Of a stretch of DNA of 64,000 nt, positions 48,659 through 59,590 are shown one piece after another. Numbering within the stretch: the first letter of the stretch is position 1; the number at the start of each line of letters is the position of its first letter. Position numbers and translations under genes: made by a program. Origin of the DNA: Lagopus muta. Lineage: Eukaryota > Chordata > Aves > Galliformes > Phasianidae. Under the pieces are notes generated by a model. It saw only the letters and a list, made by a program, of their open reading frames with translations. It made no database searches and had not been told where the DNA came from. The DNA is taken from NCBI RefSeq assembly GCF_023343835.1, contig NC_064443.1, positions 10,044,001 through 10,108,000 on the forward strand. The letters run 5' to 3'.

Positions 48659-48736
48659 ACAATCATAGAATCATTAAGGTTGGGAAGGTTTACTAAACTC
48701 ATCCAGTCCAGCCATTCACCCATCACCACGATGGAC
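48659..48736 (-). mobile_element. CR1 LINE 3' tail, reverse orientation, ~78 bp
   Basis: Starts with the reverse octamer repeat AATCATAGAATCATTAAGG, then 'ggttgggaaggtttac', 'catccagtccagccattcac' and 'ccatcaccacgatgg'. Short but unambiguous. Confidence 0.93.
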
Positions 48737-49814
48737 ACCAAAGCTTCTTTTGAGCCCAAGGAAGGAAAGGAGCAAATGATCTGTGAGAGGCAGAGGCTAT
48801 GTTTCTCCTGGCTTAATGTGGATGAATGAAGAAAAAGGAGGGAAAGAAAACAACTCATTTTCACTCCTTCTCTAAGCAGCAGCCACAGTAGTGCTATAGC
48901 CAGGAGCATCTGAGAGAGACAGAAGGAATTCGAGTAACAAGAAAATGCTGCTGTACAGATCTAATTATAGCGATCGCACCTGTTAGAGAAAACAATAAGC
49001 AGCAAAATGAATAAACCTTCCTGGGACTCATTTTGTCAATGAAGCGTGACCACGTGGAAACTCCACAGAGAAAATCTACAAGGAAGGCTTCATTGTACTC
49101 AGACCTTCTTTTCAGGCTCCCGTCCTATAATCAGCAAAGTAACCAAAATAAATGGTGTGTTTAGCCCTGGTTGTACGTGGCTGTATGAAAATGCAAATGG
49201 TCTGTTAACAGGATGTCTTCTCAATTTTGGTATTATCTCCCTGCGAGGCATATATATGTAGCTGCAAACTTCTGCTATTTAGGAGAGAGCTGTGCACGAG
49301 TCCTCAAAACCAAGCAAAACATGTCATTTATCCTAGGGATGGATTGAAGCAGGGGTAGCCTGTAATTCTCTCCAAAGGGAGAATCCTCCTCATGTCTTAA
49401 ATCTGCCACCAAATCATTCTATACCATGCAACATGGGGAATAAGTGCTCCTGCTCCACTGCCTTTACACCAGCCATGGTCCTGTAGACCTCAAGACATCC
49501 CGCCTTTGGGATGGGCGTTCTGATCCATGGGATTCCACCTCACCTATCCTTCTACTATAGCTATTTCCTGCTGCTGGCTGTCTTTGCTTCTGCTCCCCTG
49601 TACCTTTCTGAGCTCCCAATTATAGTTCTTCTGCACCGCAGAAGCACATCTAACACCAGGCTTTGCATGCTTCTGTGGTTAGAGCAGACAAAGAGGATTA
49701 GCCTTGTTAAAGAGTTAATGCTGTGGGTTTTTTGTTTTTTTTTTTCTTCTATGTTTTTCTCATATGCAGCTCCCTTCATCCAAAGATCTTAGAGCAGGGG
49801 AAGTATCATTAGCA
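48737..49814. other. Non-coding sequence, nothing recognised
   Basis: Unique sequence with a T13-like run near 49735. No gene or repeat body seen. Confidence 0.6.
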
Positions 49815-49885
49815 GTGTCTTGTGGATGGGAAAATTGAAGCATGAGGAGATGAAATGAATTTGCTTATTGGATGATTATTCCTTT
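49815..49885 (-). mobile_element. Ancient MIR/L2-like relic, doubtful
   Basis: 'gtggatgggaaaattgaagc', then 'gaggagatgaaatgaatttgc', resembles the reverse MIR core (GATGGGAAAACTGAGGC...GACTTGCC). Only about 60 bp can be followed and divergence is high. Confidence 0.35.
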
Positions 49886-50379
49886 ACTGGATTTGCCTCA
49901 CATCTCATAGCCCACGTCCTGGGCCAAAGCCCTTTTATAGAACGTATTGCCCAGATAGAGGCAGAGCCAAAGAAACAAGGAACCCTATGATACTTAATCT
50001 CGTTTTGTATTTTCTTTTTCCAAGACCACCAGCATGTACAAAAGCACAAAGAAACATCCCAAGCATGGCAACAAGTCTGACTGACAGCCCTAGAGGCTGC
50101 AGTCCCTGGGGCACTCACTGAATGCACTGAACAATGACGACTCCAAAATATTGACCCAACAGCATCTCGGTCGTGACTTTGGAAGGGAAAGATGAATGCA
50201 CTGTTTGATGACTGTCACCATTGAAAATCATGCTGTGTTGGTGACAGCTGGAACAAGAGAGTTCGTAAGAGTCACTTGGTGATTCAAGCTTTGAGTTCCA
50301 GCTCCCAGGAGCTGCCATTAAATCACTGCTTGAGATAATGGTTTTCCACCACTTCCCAACCAAGTCTGACCTAGTAAGT
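49886..50379. other. Non-coding sequence, nothing recognised
   Basis: No feature seen. Confidence 0.55.
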
Positions 50380-50680
50380 AAAGGGCTCCGTAACTAATTA
50401 GTAATAACTGAAACCAAATCTAAAGGAAACTGGACAAATAATTCATAATGAATAATTTATTGGATGAATTTTGCCTCTTTTAATGTTTGTGAATTTCTTA
50501 TGCTTGCAGTGTTGATTTCTCCAGCTAATTGGTTGTTTGAAATTCTTTGCTGATGCAAATACTCCTTGGTCTGCTCTTTTCTTCAGCAGAACTTCATTAA
50601 TAGTATTGCCAATTCAAAGGGGGCTGACTAGTTTTAATTGGTCACAGAGGCCACATGGCATAAATAGATTACGTGGGATA
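50380..50680. promoter_or_regulatory. AT-rich candidate conserved enhancer block
   Basis: Contains ACTAATTAGTAATAAC, AATAATTCATAATGAATAATT, CAGCTAATTGG, TTCATTAATAG and TTTTAATTGG in 300 bp of repeat-free, frame-free DNA. The AATTCATAATGAATT-like segment is partly palindromic, as in paired homeodomain sites. Inference from motif density. Confidence 0.32.
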
Positions 50681-53600
50681 AATATAGAGTGTTTTTTTTT
50701 AAATTCAGTATTTGAAAGTATCTTTTCAAAATGTTCTTTACATTCAAATGGGATGTTTCTGTAAGCATTATTTCTAGCAAATATTCCTATTGGTTATTCC
50801 TGCAAAGGAAACTCAGATTCCTGAAGTTGGTCAAGAGATATTGAAATAGAAAGAATGGGCAAAAGATGTTCAAATGGAAATGCAACAGGCACCCAAGTCA
50901 CAGAGGCAAAAGCCCCCTCCTCACCATTTATCTGTCACACTTTGGGTAATCAAGGATATCAAACAACTTGTTTTTGTGGGACAATATATGTATTTGTGTA
51001 TAAAAAATGTTTAACTCTTTCTCTGTTCTTGCTAGCACTGCATCAGCACCTGTGGTTTTGGAAAACACAAGGTCTGGCATGTGCTCCAGCCCATATATTA
51101 TTGCTTTATGGCCCAAGCATTTCAAAAAAGCTCTCCTGGAGAAGAGATGAACTCAAGGCCTCTTCCAGTAGCAAGGACATGAAACTTTACACTCCCTATA
51201 TCTCAGCATCTGTAACATACTGCGAGCAGCAAGAAGGTCCAGACATGGAGGATGGAAAGTGAAAACAAGCCACCCAATCTGATAATGAAAAGCAGGCACA
51301 TGGCCTTGGTGTGGAGCATCTCAGATAAGTAGTTTAATTGCCAAGCTCTGATGCTGGAGGGAGGGAAATCTAAGCTAAATTAAAAGATTAAAAAGATATT
51401 TTTTCATCAAGTGGCAAAATGGAAGATGTGGACGAGTCTGCTCAGGAGAAAATGAGCAGAAAGGAACTGTGAATGTTGTGAAAATATATCCATTAGACCT
51501 GCCTTATCGAAACGTGCTTTTGCCAAGCATCCAGCCCTGCATCGCCATGGCAACATGGCCTCATCAACAGAGAAGAAAGTGTTTTTGTCAGGATGGGCCC
51601 AAACACGTAAAAGCCATTTCGATTTGGGGGCAACACGATCTTCTTCAATCAATACAGCACACATAATAATGACTCCTGCCACTTTTTTCATAAATCTCCA
51701 CTTTCTGCTTTCATTTCCTGTGGTTTGACATCACTGTGAACTGGAACCAGGTTTAAATTTCCTACAATTTTCAGCCCCCTCTGCCCTCATCTACAACACA
51801 CCATGCCTCACGCAGCAGCTTTCTCCTTTGCACGGCACTCGACGTGCAATCTGCTTACAGGTGGAATTAGCCTGGCCTGAGCTGTGAGATAGGCTTTTGG
51901 GAATCCCCAGTGGCACCACTACAGATATGAAGGCTGAAATTGTAGTCATGGCTGAGATGTGGGCTGGCCAAACATGGGATGGTGTATCCTTCTCTCAAAG
52001 AGTTAACTGTCCAAAACAACCCCAAAATCTTAACTCCCAAAGAAACTGCAGTGTCCTTTTTAGGACATGGGTGTTCTCCTTTTTTTTTCCTGCATTTCCA
52101 GTTAGAGAACTCATGTTTCTTGACTGTCAGTTGGCAACGATGCTCTGATCTGTCCAAAAAAACAGCTCAGCAGTTCCACTACAGAAACCACCACATGGCC
52201 AAAAGGATTTCTGTGTGCATGTGAGAGCTGCGCCTGTCTGTGCTGGGGAGAGATGGGAATATATAGGAGATTTAAATGCCTATCTCTATTTTTCATTTAA
52301 ATTAGTGGGTATTAGGCATATAATCCAACATATTGCTTTTAAAATCTCAGCAGTAGCCTGCTGAATGCTTTGCCATAAAGAAATGTAAAATATATTATTT
52401 TGTAATAACTGCAATCTAGCTAGATTTAAAGCAATGCCATCTTTGTTGTTCCATGTTCTATTTTGCCATTTGTTGAGAGATTTTGAAAGTATTTAATCTC
52501 CAAAGCACCATTGAGAAGTGCGATTCGGTGCACAGAGGCAAAAGAATTCTGCATTTGTGCTTTTCTGTGAATGCAGGCAGAGGAAATCTACTTCTCCAGA
52601 CAGACTGTTGCTGCTTTGGAACGTAGATGAGGGTCAGCAATTCGGATCCTGTTTGTTCCCTGGGGGCCTTTGGTTTGAGAATGGGAGAAGATGGCATTTG
52701 GACACTGGTGCTTTTGATTCCCAGATGAGTTTTGCAGCCTTTTAAACATACTGTGCATGTTAGTGTTGCACCATTCAACTTTGGTCAGAGCCTGGAGGAA
52801 GATAGGGAAGAGGGCTTAAATTATACTAATGCTAATAAATTAATGACTTGAATTTTGAAAGAGGCTTTTGTTGAGAAACCACACAGTGTTTGCAAATGAA
52901 TTTACAAATCCTGGGCTTGAGTCATACCCAACAAGACAGAATACTTCTCTACAAGGGGCTTGTCATCATTGTAACTATACACAATCTCTATCAGTGTATA
53001 ACACAGTGAGACCTTGAATGAACTATAGTTGCTTCATCTAGCTGGCACAGAGCAGAAATCCCTTAGAAATGAATGATGATACCACACTGCAGGCAATGAT
53101 ACAGAGGATGGGATGTTAATAAGGCTCTGCATATTCTCATTTACATGTCTGTACACCAAACCTTCTCCTGGATTGTGTGTCTAATCGATCCTCATGGGGG
53201 CTTTGATTTAGGCTGAGTGGTTGTGTCAAATGGAAGATATCAGAGCCAGGAGAGTGCTTGGCAGGTTGTGTTCCAAGCAAGAAGACATGCAGAAAATGCA
53301 AAGATAGCTTGCTATTTTGGTGCCATCATTACTTACCAGAAATGTTCAACATTTCATAATCTGGATGACCTTCATTATTGCTGACTGCAGAAATTGGTAA
53401 GAGGCCTGGGCAGTACTCAAGCAAAAGCACAGCTCTCCTGAGAAGCCGTTGTGGATGCGCACACATCTTTCCAACCACTGACAAAACAGTCTAGGAAATG
53501 GACTGGAAATCTTGAGCTGATGGTATTTCTACAGTGGATTTCTCAGGATTTCTTAGGACTGACTGTCTTGCAATGTAAAGCTGTTCCTGCTCATCTGTAA

Positions 53601-54609
53601 TACCTAACCAATAGTGATAGCAGGCAAAAAACCCATCACTTTTCTTCTTACCGTCTCTTTGAATAGAAAAGGTGAGGATGGAGGCACATTGCTTTTCCCA
53701 CAGTTTATTTTCTACTCTTTCATCTTCTGGAGCAACATTTTTCATGTCCTTGAGTATGCCAGAGGGTTGAATGTGGGGATACTTGTATTTAGTCTAGTGA
53801 GAGTTCTTATTACAATAGCCACACAAGAAGAAGGAAAATGAGGATGAAAACATTAAATTGTGTTCCCTAGTTTAACTGACTTCATTCAGCCTGGCTTTAG
53901 GATCTTTTTGAGACTGGAGAGGCTGAATGAGACCAGGGCTATCACATTTTTACAGTTCAGTTTTAGTTCCTCAATCAAATCAAACTCTTAAGACTTGGTT
54001 TGATACATTGATGAATAGAGCTGAATGTATATGCTGCTCCCCATCCCTAACTTTTTCATACGCTCTAGACGTTAGCCCCTTTCCACTGGATGGAGGGATG
54101 GGACTGGATTTTGACAATCAAAATGTTTTCTCACTGTGTGTTGATTGCTCAGCTCTCTCAGATAAAGAGACATATTGTCCTCTAAAGAAGGATGATTGTA
54201 TTTGTCCTATGAGTTGGAAGTCAATAGAACACAGAGACTCTGATGCAAGCTTGGTGCGGTGACTCTTGCACAAGCCACTGCTTGCAATGAGAAGAGATAA
54301 TTGTGTCCTTTAGAGGTAGAAATCTCAGGGGAATTTGAGAAGATAAATGTCTTAAAGGTCTTAGATTAAAAAAAATAAATAAAAATCAGAACTGGGCCCA
54401 CGAGAATCATTAACCTCTCAATACTTTGAGTTGCTCCAAGCTTCCATGACTACAGAACAGGTAACACCTCCCATGTTTGACCATGTCCTGAGTTTCCCCC
54501 TAGAAGAGTAAGCCCTGTTGTATGTTATTCCTAAGCTAACTTTTACCTCAACGTTAACCTTCATCCTAGCTGTGCCTCCATCTTCAAAATGAGATCTGCT
54601 CCGGAGTGG
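50681..54609. other. Non-coding sequence, nothing recognised except one X-box
   Basis: Nearly 4 kb without a CR1, LTR or DNA-transposon signature and without a credible exon. The 135-codon plus frame at 50855-51262 has no domain. Confidence 0.6.
51541..51554 (-). promoter_or_regulatory. RFX X-box-like motif (ATCGCCATGGCAAC)
   Basis: Read on the minus strand this is GTTGCCATGGCGAT, close to the inverted-repeat RFX site GTTGCCATGGNAAC. Together with the motif at 27345 it is the only good match I noticed by eye. Confidence 0.42.
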
Positions 54610-54732
54610 TAGTGTAGTATTGCTTTTCTTTTTTCTTTTTGTAAATGAGAATTAATTAATGTCTAAAAAGCGCTTTGGGATCCTGGAATGAATGGCGAAA
54701 AACAAATGCAAAGTATTGTTTTATTATCACCC
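54610..54732 (+). mobile_element. Ancient L3/CR1-like or MIR3-like 3' relic
   Basis: The words TTAATTAATGTCTAAAAAGCGC, TTTGGGATCCTGGAATGAATGG and CAAATGCAAAGTATTGTTTTATTAT occur in the order of the old L3-type LINE or MIR3 tail (AAAGCGCTTTGGGATCC...GCAAAGTATTATTATTAT). Plus orientation. Legible despite great age. Confidence 0.62.
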
Positions 54733-55054
54733 CCATAGACTAGAATGAAGGCACCTTGCCTCTCACATAATTACTTCCCTGCAGCTGCAGCCTCTTAAGA
54801 AGTAAATATATTCCACATCTCCACATCTAGGTACGGAGAAAGACCCAGGCCTTCCCACCCATCACATCTCCCATCCCCCTCCCACCCTTCCCTTTCCTTG
54901 CTCTCTGTTGCATTAGTAGCAGAGACGGCATTAAAGTAACTTTATCTCTTTGGTGCACACATACACAAACTCAATGGCGGGTGGTGTTATGAGGCTTATT
55001 GCCGAGTGCGTAATGACTGCTTCTTTTTTGGATGAATGAATTCACTGGGTGACA
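54733..55054. other. Non-coding sequence between two ancient repeat relics
   Basis: AT-rich with ATAATTACTTCC and GGCATTAAAGTAAC motifs. Possible conserved spacer. No gene. Confidence 0.5.
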
Positions 55055-55130
55055 GGTATGTAATTCATGGCTTTGTAAAAAGCTTTGAGAGGAAGTGTAT
55101 GAAATGTACTATATAAATGTCAATACACTG
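55055..55130 (+). mobile_element. Ancient L3/MIR3-like 3' relic
   Basis: 'ggctttgtaaaaagctttga', then 'gaaatgtactatataaatgt', follows the template TTGTAAAGCGCTTTGAG...AAAAGTGCTATATAAATG. It is a second relic of the same class within 450 bp of the first. Confidence 0.5.
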
Positions 55131-57810
55131 CACACTTTAAAGGCTGTGGGTTGAGTCATAGGGAGGGTAGATTTAAGGGGGGGATCATAAATAGCAGAAG
55201 AACAGCTGGTTTCTCTGGGTAATGATGACTGAAGATCTGAGCTGTGGCTGCTTAAACATACCCACTCTGCTGAGGTACTTACGTGGTCCTCTCTGACAGA
55301 GTGTCTGAGCACCTCATGGCCTGTGTCGCATTTATCTCCAAGCAGGGAGAAGAAATCTCAGCTTTGCTGTAGGAGAGTGGGCACCCCTGGTCTGTGTGGG
55401 AAGGAAAGCTCAAAGACAGAGGGGCCTTGTTCCCCTGGGCATCCCAAGCCTATCACCCCCACACATCGGTGGGATCCTGCATCCCACGCTGGCATAACCA
55501 ACACCATGCGGTCCCTCTCTCCCCAGCACAATGAGCCTGAGCTCTTATGCAGAAAAAGCCCAGTCCTCAAGGGATGGGGACAATGGCCTCTGTCATGGGG
55601 ACAGCAAGTGGGCATTGGCCTCCATGCATCAAGCCATGATCATTTTTCTGCAGGTGCAATGGGCACCTTGGAACATAAGGGCTTACTGGGCAGCCTTTGG
55701 TGAACATGAAGGATTTCCTTCAGGTGTGAAGGTCTAAGAAAAGCTTCATGCTGCTGAGGCTGTGAGCTTTCTGCAGCAGCCATTAATTGTTTCCTGGTGG
55801 TGTTTTTGTTATGTATATGGAGCCATATGTAAGGGAATTAGTTACAAGGGCCTTTGGGGCTCTTGGTTCCCATGCCTGGCATGGAAAACCCCAGCCCTAA
55901 TATTTAACTCCATTAATATCTTTGCAAGGCTAGTACTTGCAAAGCATTTTTTAAGAAGATGCATGGTGAACAAGCAGAGTTTTATGCAGAAAGAGGATTG
56001 AAGTATATCAGAAAGATACAAGGAAAAGTAACAAGTTACCATACATCAGCCAATTCTGCATAAAAATACAAAGTATTTCACATTAGCATATTCCTTTTAT
56101 TACCTCTCTCCCTGCAGGCTAATTACATCGGAACTGTGGGATAGCACACAAAAGAGAGACTGCAAGTGCCTTTCTCTACCTGCTGTGTGAGTAAAGCCAT
56201 GCAAAACCCCCAGCTTTGCTCAATAAGGTGTGCTTGTCCAGTTCAGTCCCATCCGGGAGACGTTCCCTCATCATGCTGATTGCACGGGTTAACCTCCACC
56301 TCTGCACTGTGCCTTGTGTCCTTCCTAAGCCGCTGGGTAACTGTGTCCCTATGGCTTCCTGCAGGGCCATTGTGATCTGCTGCGATTAAACCCAGAGAAA
56401 CTGTGCCCTAGCTTTTGGGAACAGCTCCACTGGCAGCAAAGTGGAAGAGGGAAGAGAGACTTATTTATATTCTCGAGAAAGTGGGTGTGTTAAATGTTGT
56501 GACTTTTAAAAGCTCACTGCAACTGTGGTGATAAACAATGTATGGTCATAGAAACTAACTAAACAGAAGTCTCTAAATCCCAGACAGAGGAGTGAAAGCT
56601 CAGAACTGCTTATTGGCAAGTGCTTTTCCTTTGCTGCAATGCAAAGGGCGAAAAACTCAACTTGTTCTACTGAAAACCCTGTTTTTCTTGCAAGACAGAT
56701 TGCCTCAGGTGTGTATGAGAGGCAGCAGGGTGCAATCCCAAACCTGTGATATGTATGTACTGTGCTGCATGGGATTTGGTGCTTTGCACAGCTCAAAAAG
56801 CCAGTGCATGAGCTCTGCGACCACCCTGAGGACATCTCATAGCCACCAGTAGCTCAAAGGGGAGGACAGAGCCACCAATCTGGCCATGGCCCTGAAACAT
56901 GCAGGGAAGATGAATTCCATCGTACTGCACTGAGGTGCTGGGGTGACGGAGCTCAGGAAGCACACTGGGAGCAGCTGCCAGCAGTTGGGTTAAAGGCAGC
57001 CTGTATGTACCACCTCCCCGTGGTCCTTACCCAGGCAGACTGAGCAGCTTATTACTGCTATCCATCTCTGTCATTAGCCCAAATGACAGAGGTCAGTGTG
57101 TTGGATCGAAAGGCTTTCAGCATGCCAGTGACCCAAGACTGGGAGGGGGAGGCAAAATGGTGTTAAATGATGGAATTTCTGAGGTTTGCTATTTTTTTAT
57201 TTTTATTTTTTAATGATGGAACTGCTATGTTCACAGCTATTTCAGAAGCACCATTAGCATGGCAGGAGCTGCTCCTCATGCCCAGAGGTGTCTGTGCACT
57301 GCAACCACCTCCAACACTGTGCCCACGCACAGCATCGCATTGCCTGACCTCTTCTCCAAAGGAGCACCATCCCAGTTTGTTTCCTCTTGTGCTGTTTGTG
57401 GCCCAGTGCCTTATTTACTGCTCTCTCACTCCTACGCTTAATACCAGTTATAAATTTCCTCATGTGCTTTTTCCCTACAGTGCTCCTCACCTTGGTGTCT
57501 GAGTGCCTCTCAGAGATTAAATTATCCCCCTACATTTGTGTGCATCTTTAGTGGGGCTGCAGGGAGAGCCTCCAGCACAGGATCCATCTAGGGAGGGGTT
57601 GAACACCATTTTCTTCCCCTGCTCTTGAGATGCTGAGTAATGCAGAGAATCAGATTTTGAGAAGCATTGTGTTTGCTGCTTTCCCTGTGTTCAGCATCCT
57701 TCTTGGTTATGAATGAATATATAATTTGAGGGGAACAAATGAATGCAATCTTGTTCCATGGATCTTTATTCTGCCCTAATCTTTGTGAATCTTCATTCTG
57801 CTCTGCTTTC
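55131..57810. other. Non-coding sequence, nothing recognised
   Basis: Short frames only (largest 126 codons, 55323-55703, opposed by a minus frame). No repeats were recognised. Confidence 0.6.
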
Positions 57811-57945
57811 ATTACCTTTTTTTTTTTTCTTTAATACAGATTTCTTTCTTTTCCTCCTGTCTTCTTTTTTCTACTTTCTTTTTTTTTGTCTTTATCTTTC
57901 TTTTCTTCTGTTGCTCTCCCAGCTTTTCATTACTGTCATCTTTTT
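57811..57945 (+). repeat. Long polypyrimidine tract
   Basis: About 135 bp of the plus strand is overwhelmingly T and C with only scattered purines and T11/T9 runs. Such tracts can form triplexes and often vary in length. The overlapping Phe/Leu/Ser-rich frame is a composition artefact. Confidence 0.85.
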
Positions 57946-57959
57946 TCCCAGCCACTGAA

Positions 57960-58135
57960 CCCTTGATGTTGTTCTAATTGACAGACGGGGTTTAAAAGCA
58001 CATACGAAAGCGCCTGTCTTTTTAAATAGACTCCTGTCTCATCAAAAGATGTACAGCAACATTCCATTAGAGCACATCATTTGAAAATAGATTGGGCTTT
58101 TAGCAACCGCACTTATATTTTTATCGTTAGGCTGT
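57960..58135. promoter_or_regulatory. AT-rich candidate conserved block
   Basis: Follows the pyrimidine tract. Contains TTCTAATTGACAG, GTTTAAAAGC, CATTCCATTAGAG, CATCATTTGAAAATAG and TTTTATCG motifs with no repeat or open frame. Inference only. Confidence 0.25.
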
Positions 58136-59524
58136 TCTTCTGGGATCTTCCCTCCTCCTTGCTCCTGTTTTGGGGAGGGTATGGAGGAAAAGATACCTTA
58201 AAGAGAGATTAATGACTGTTTTGTTGTGTTTGGGTTTTCTGCAGTTCTCATGTGCTCATTCAGTCTGCTCAATTCTCACAGCCACGGTTTTGGAGAAAGA
58301 TTTGGAGTGAAAATGAGGACAGAAAATACATATATGCTGACAGGAGTCAGGACAGGGCAGAAAGGCAGCAAGGTAGCAGCTCCTGTTGCACTGCATTGTC
58401 AGTGTTTAATGAAAGAAGATCCAGACATGACTTTCCCTACATAATTTGTATAAGGAACATTTAGGTCCTGCTTGGCACCAAAGCAGACCAAAAAGACAGG
58501 AGATGGATTTGCCCCAAGCATGTCTAGGTGAGCCTCTAAAGCACCTCTCTTGTCCTTCCTGCCCACATGGCTACCAGCAAGGTTAGGGTTAGGGCTAGGG
58601 TCAGTCTTCCATATATTTCTGTCCTCTATATGCAGCTGCCCGTTCTGATGCAGCAAGCTGAAGTGAATACGAGGGCTCAACAGGACAATGCGGCCTTTCT
58701 TTATTTCTCCAACCTGCAAGTACTGCTGTTACAAGATGGAACACTGACAATGAGAGTCTTAACTTGTTTCTGGCACTTGGTGCAAGGGATGCTGATCACT
58801 GAAATTCTAGGTTGGTTGGGTCAAAGTAATCAGAAGATGTTTTGCTGTTGCAAGGCCAGTGTCCAAATGGGCCAGGCAAATCCCCCACAGGATGGGACAG
58901 AAACAGAGTGGGCGCCTCTCTCTGGAAGAAGTGCATTTCTAGCAAATATCTTGAAGCTCCAGTCTCTCAAAACCCCACTGAGGGAAAGATAATGGCCAAT
59001 TCTCTCTTGCAGCTCAGATGGATACATAAGATATTTATTTACTCTTCCTTTCATGCCCCAAATATCTGCCCTCATACACTGTCCTTCCAGCCAGAAGCCA
59101 ACCTGCTCGCAGCTCCTCCATATTTCACCCAGGTCTCTCAATGGAAAACATCACTCACCTTAAGAGCTGCGCTGTCTTCTCCTTCCTAAGCTTAGGGAAG
59201 CAAATTCATTCCTGTTCTAAACTCGATATTGATGAGTAGTTGGGACTGAATCATCCCCAGTCTCCCCTCCTTGATTTATCGTCTCTTGCTATGCTACTAT
59301 TAAGTCTAAGAGAGAAACAACAGGTACGCTTTCCAGCCCCCTCAAAGCAAGAGTTCAATGCTCTTTTTTGTTTTCCATGTTCCAGTTTCATGTGTAATAG
59401 CGATAATATCTGTCGCTTTGTTGGATCCTCACAATAAATAGCTTCTCAGATTGATTAAAACCTCTCTGCTCAGCTTGGGCTGTGCATTGATTTTAGCTGC
59501 TGCTCCTTGCTTTGTGTATGGCAC
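58136..59524. other. Non-coding sequence with one splice-bounded segment
   Basis: A 128-nt segment at 58245-58372 has matching acceptor and donor consensus and is treated as a finding. No repeat other than the short TTAGGG run was recognised. Confidence 0.55.
58583..58600 (+). repeat. Short telomere-like (TTAGGG)2 plus variant unit
   Basis: TTAGGGTTAGGGCTAGGG, two perfect and one variant vertebrate telomere unit. Too short to claim a chromosomal fusion. Confidence 0.85.
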
Positions 59525-59590
59525 ATCACAGAAATCAGAGATGGAAAAAACCTATTAGGGATCAACTTGTTTCCCACCTCACCTTGGTTT
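59525..59590 (-). mobile_element. Old CR1/L3-type LINE terminus, reverse
   Basis: 'cacagaaatcagagatgg', then 'aaaaaacctattagggatca', resembles the reverse 3' end of older amniote CR1/L3 elements (AGAGATGGAAAAGACCTATTAGGTCATC). The match stops after ~60 bp. Confidence 0.45.

Noticed and set aside
57743..57958. Phe/Leu-rich transmembrane-like small protein
   Set aside because: The hydrophobic run is the translation of the polypyrimidine tract.
58583..58600. Interstitial telomere or chromosome-fusion scar
   Set aside because: Only three units, one imperfect. This length is common by chance and slippage.
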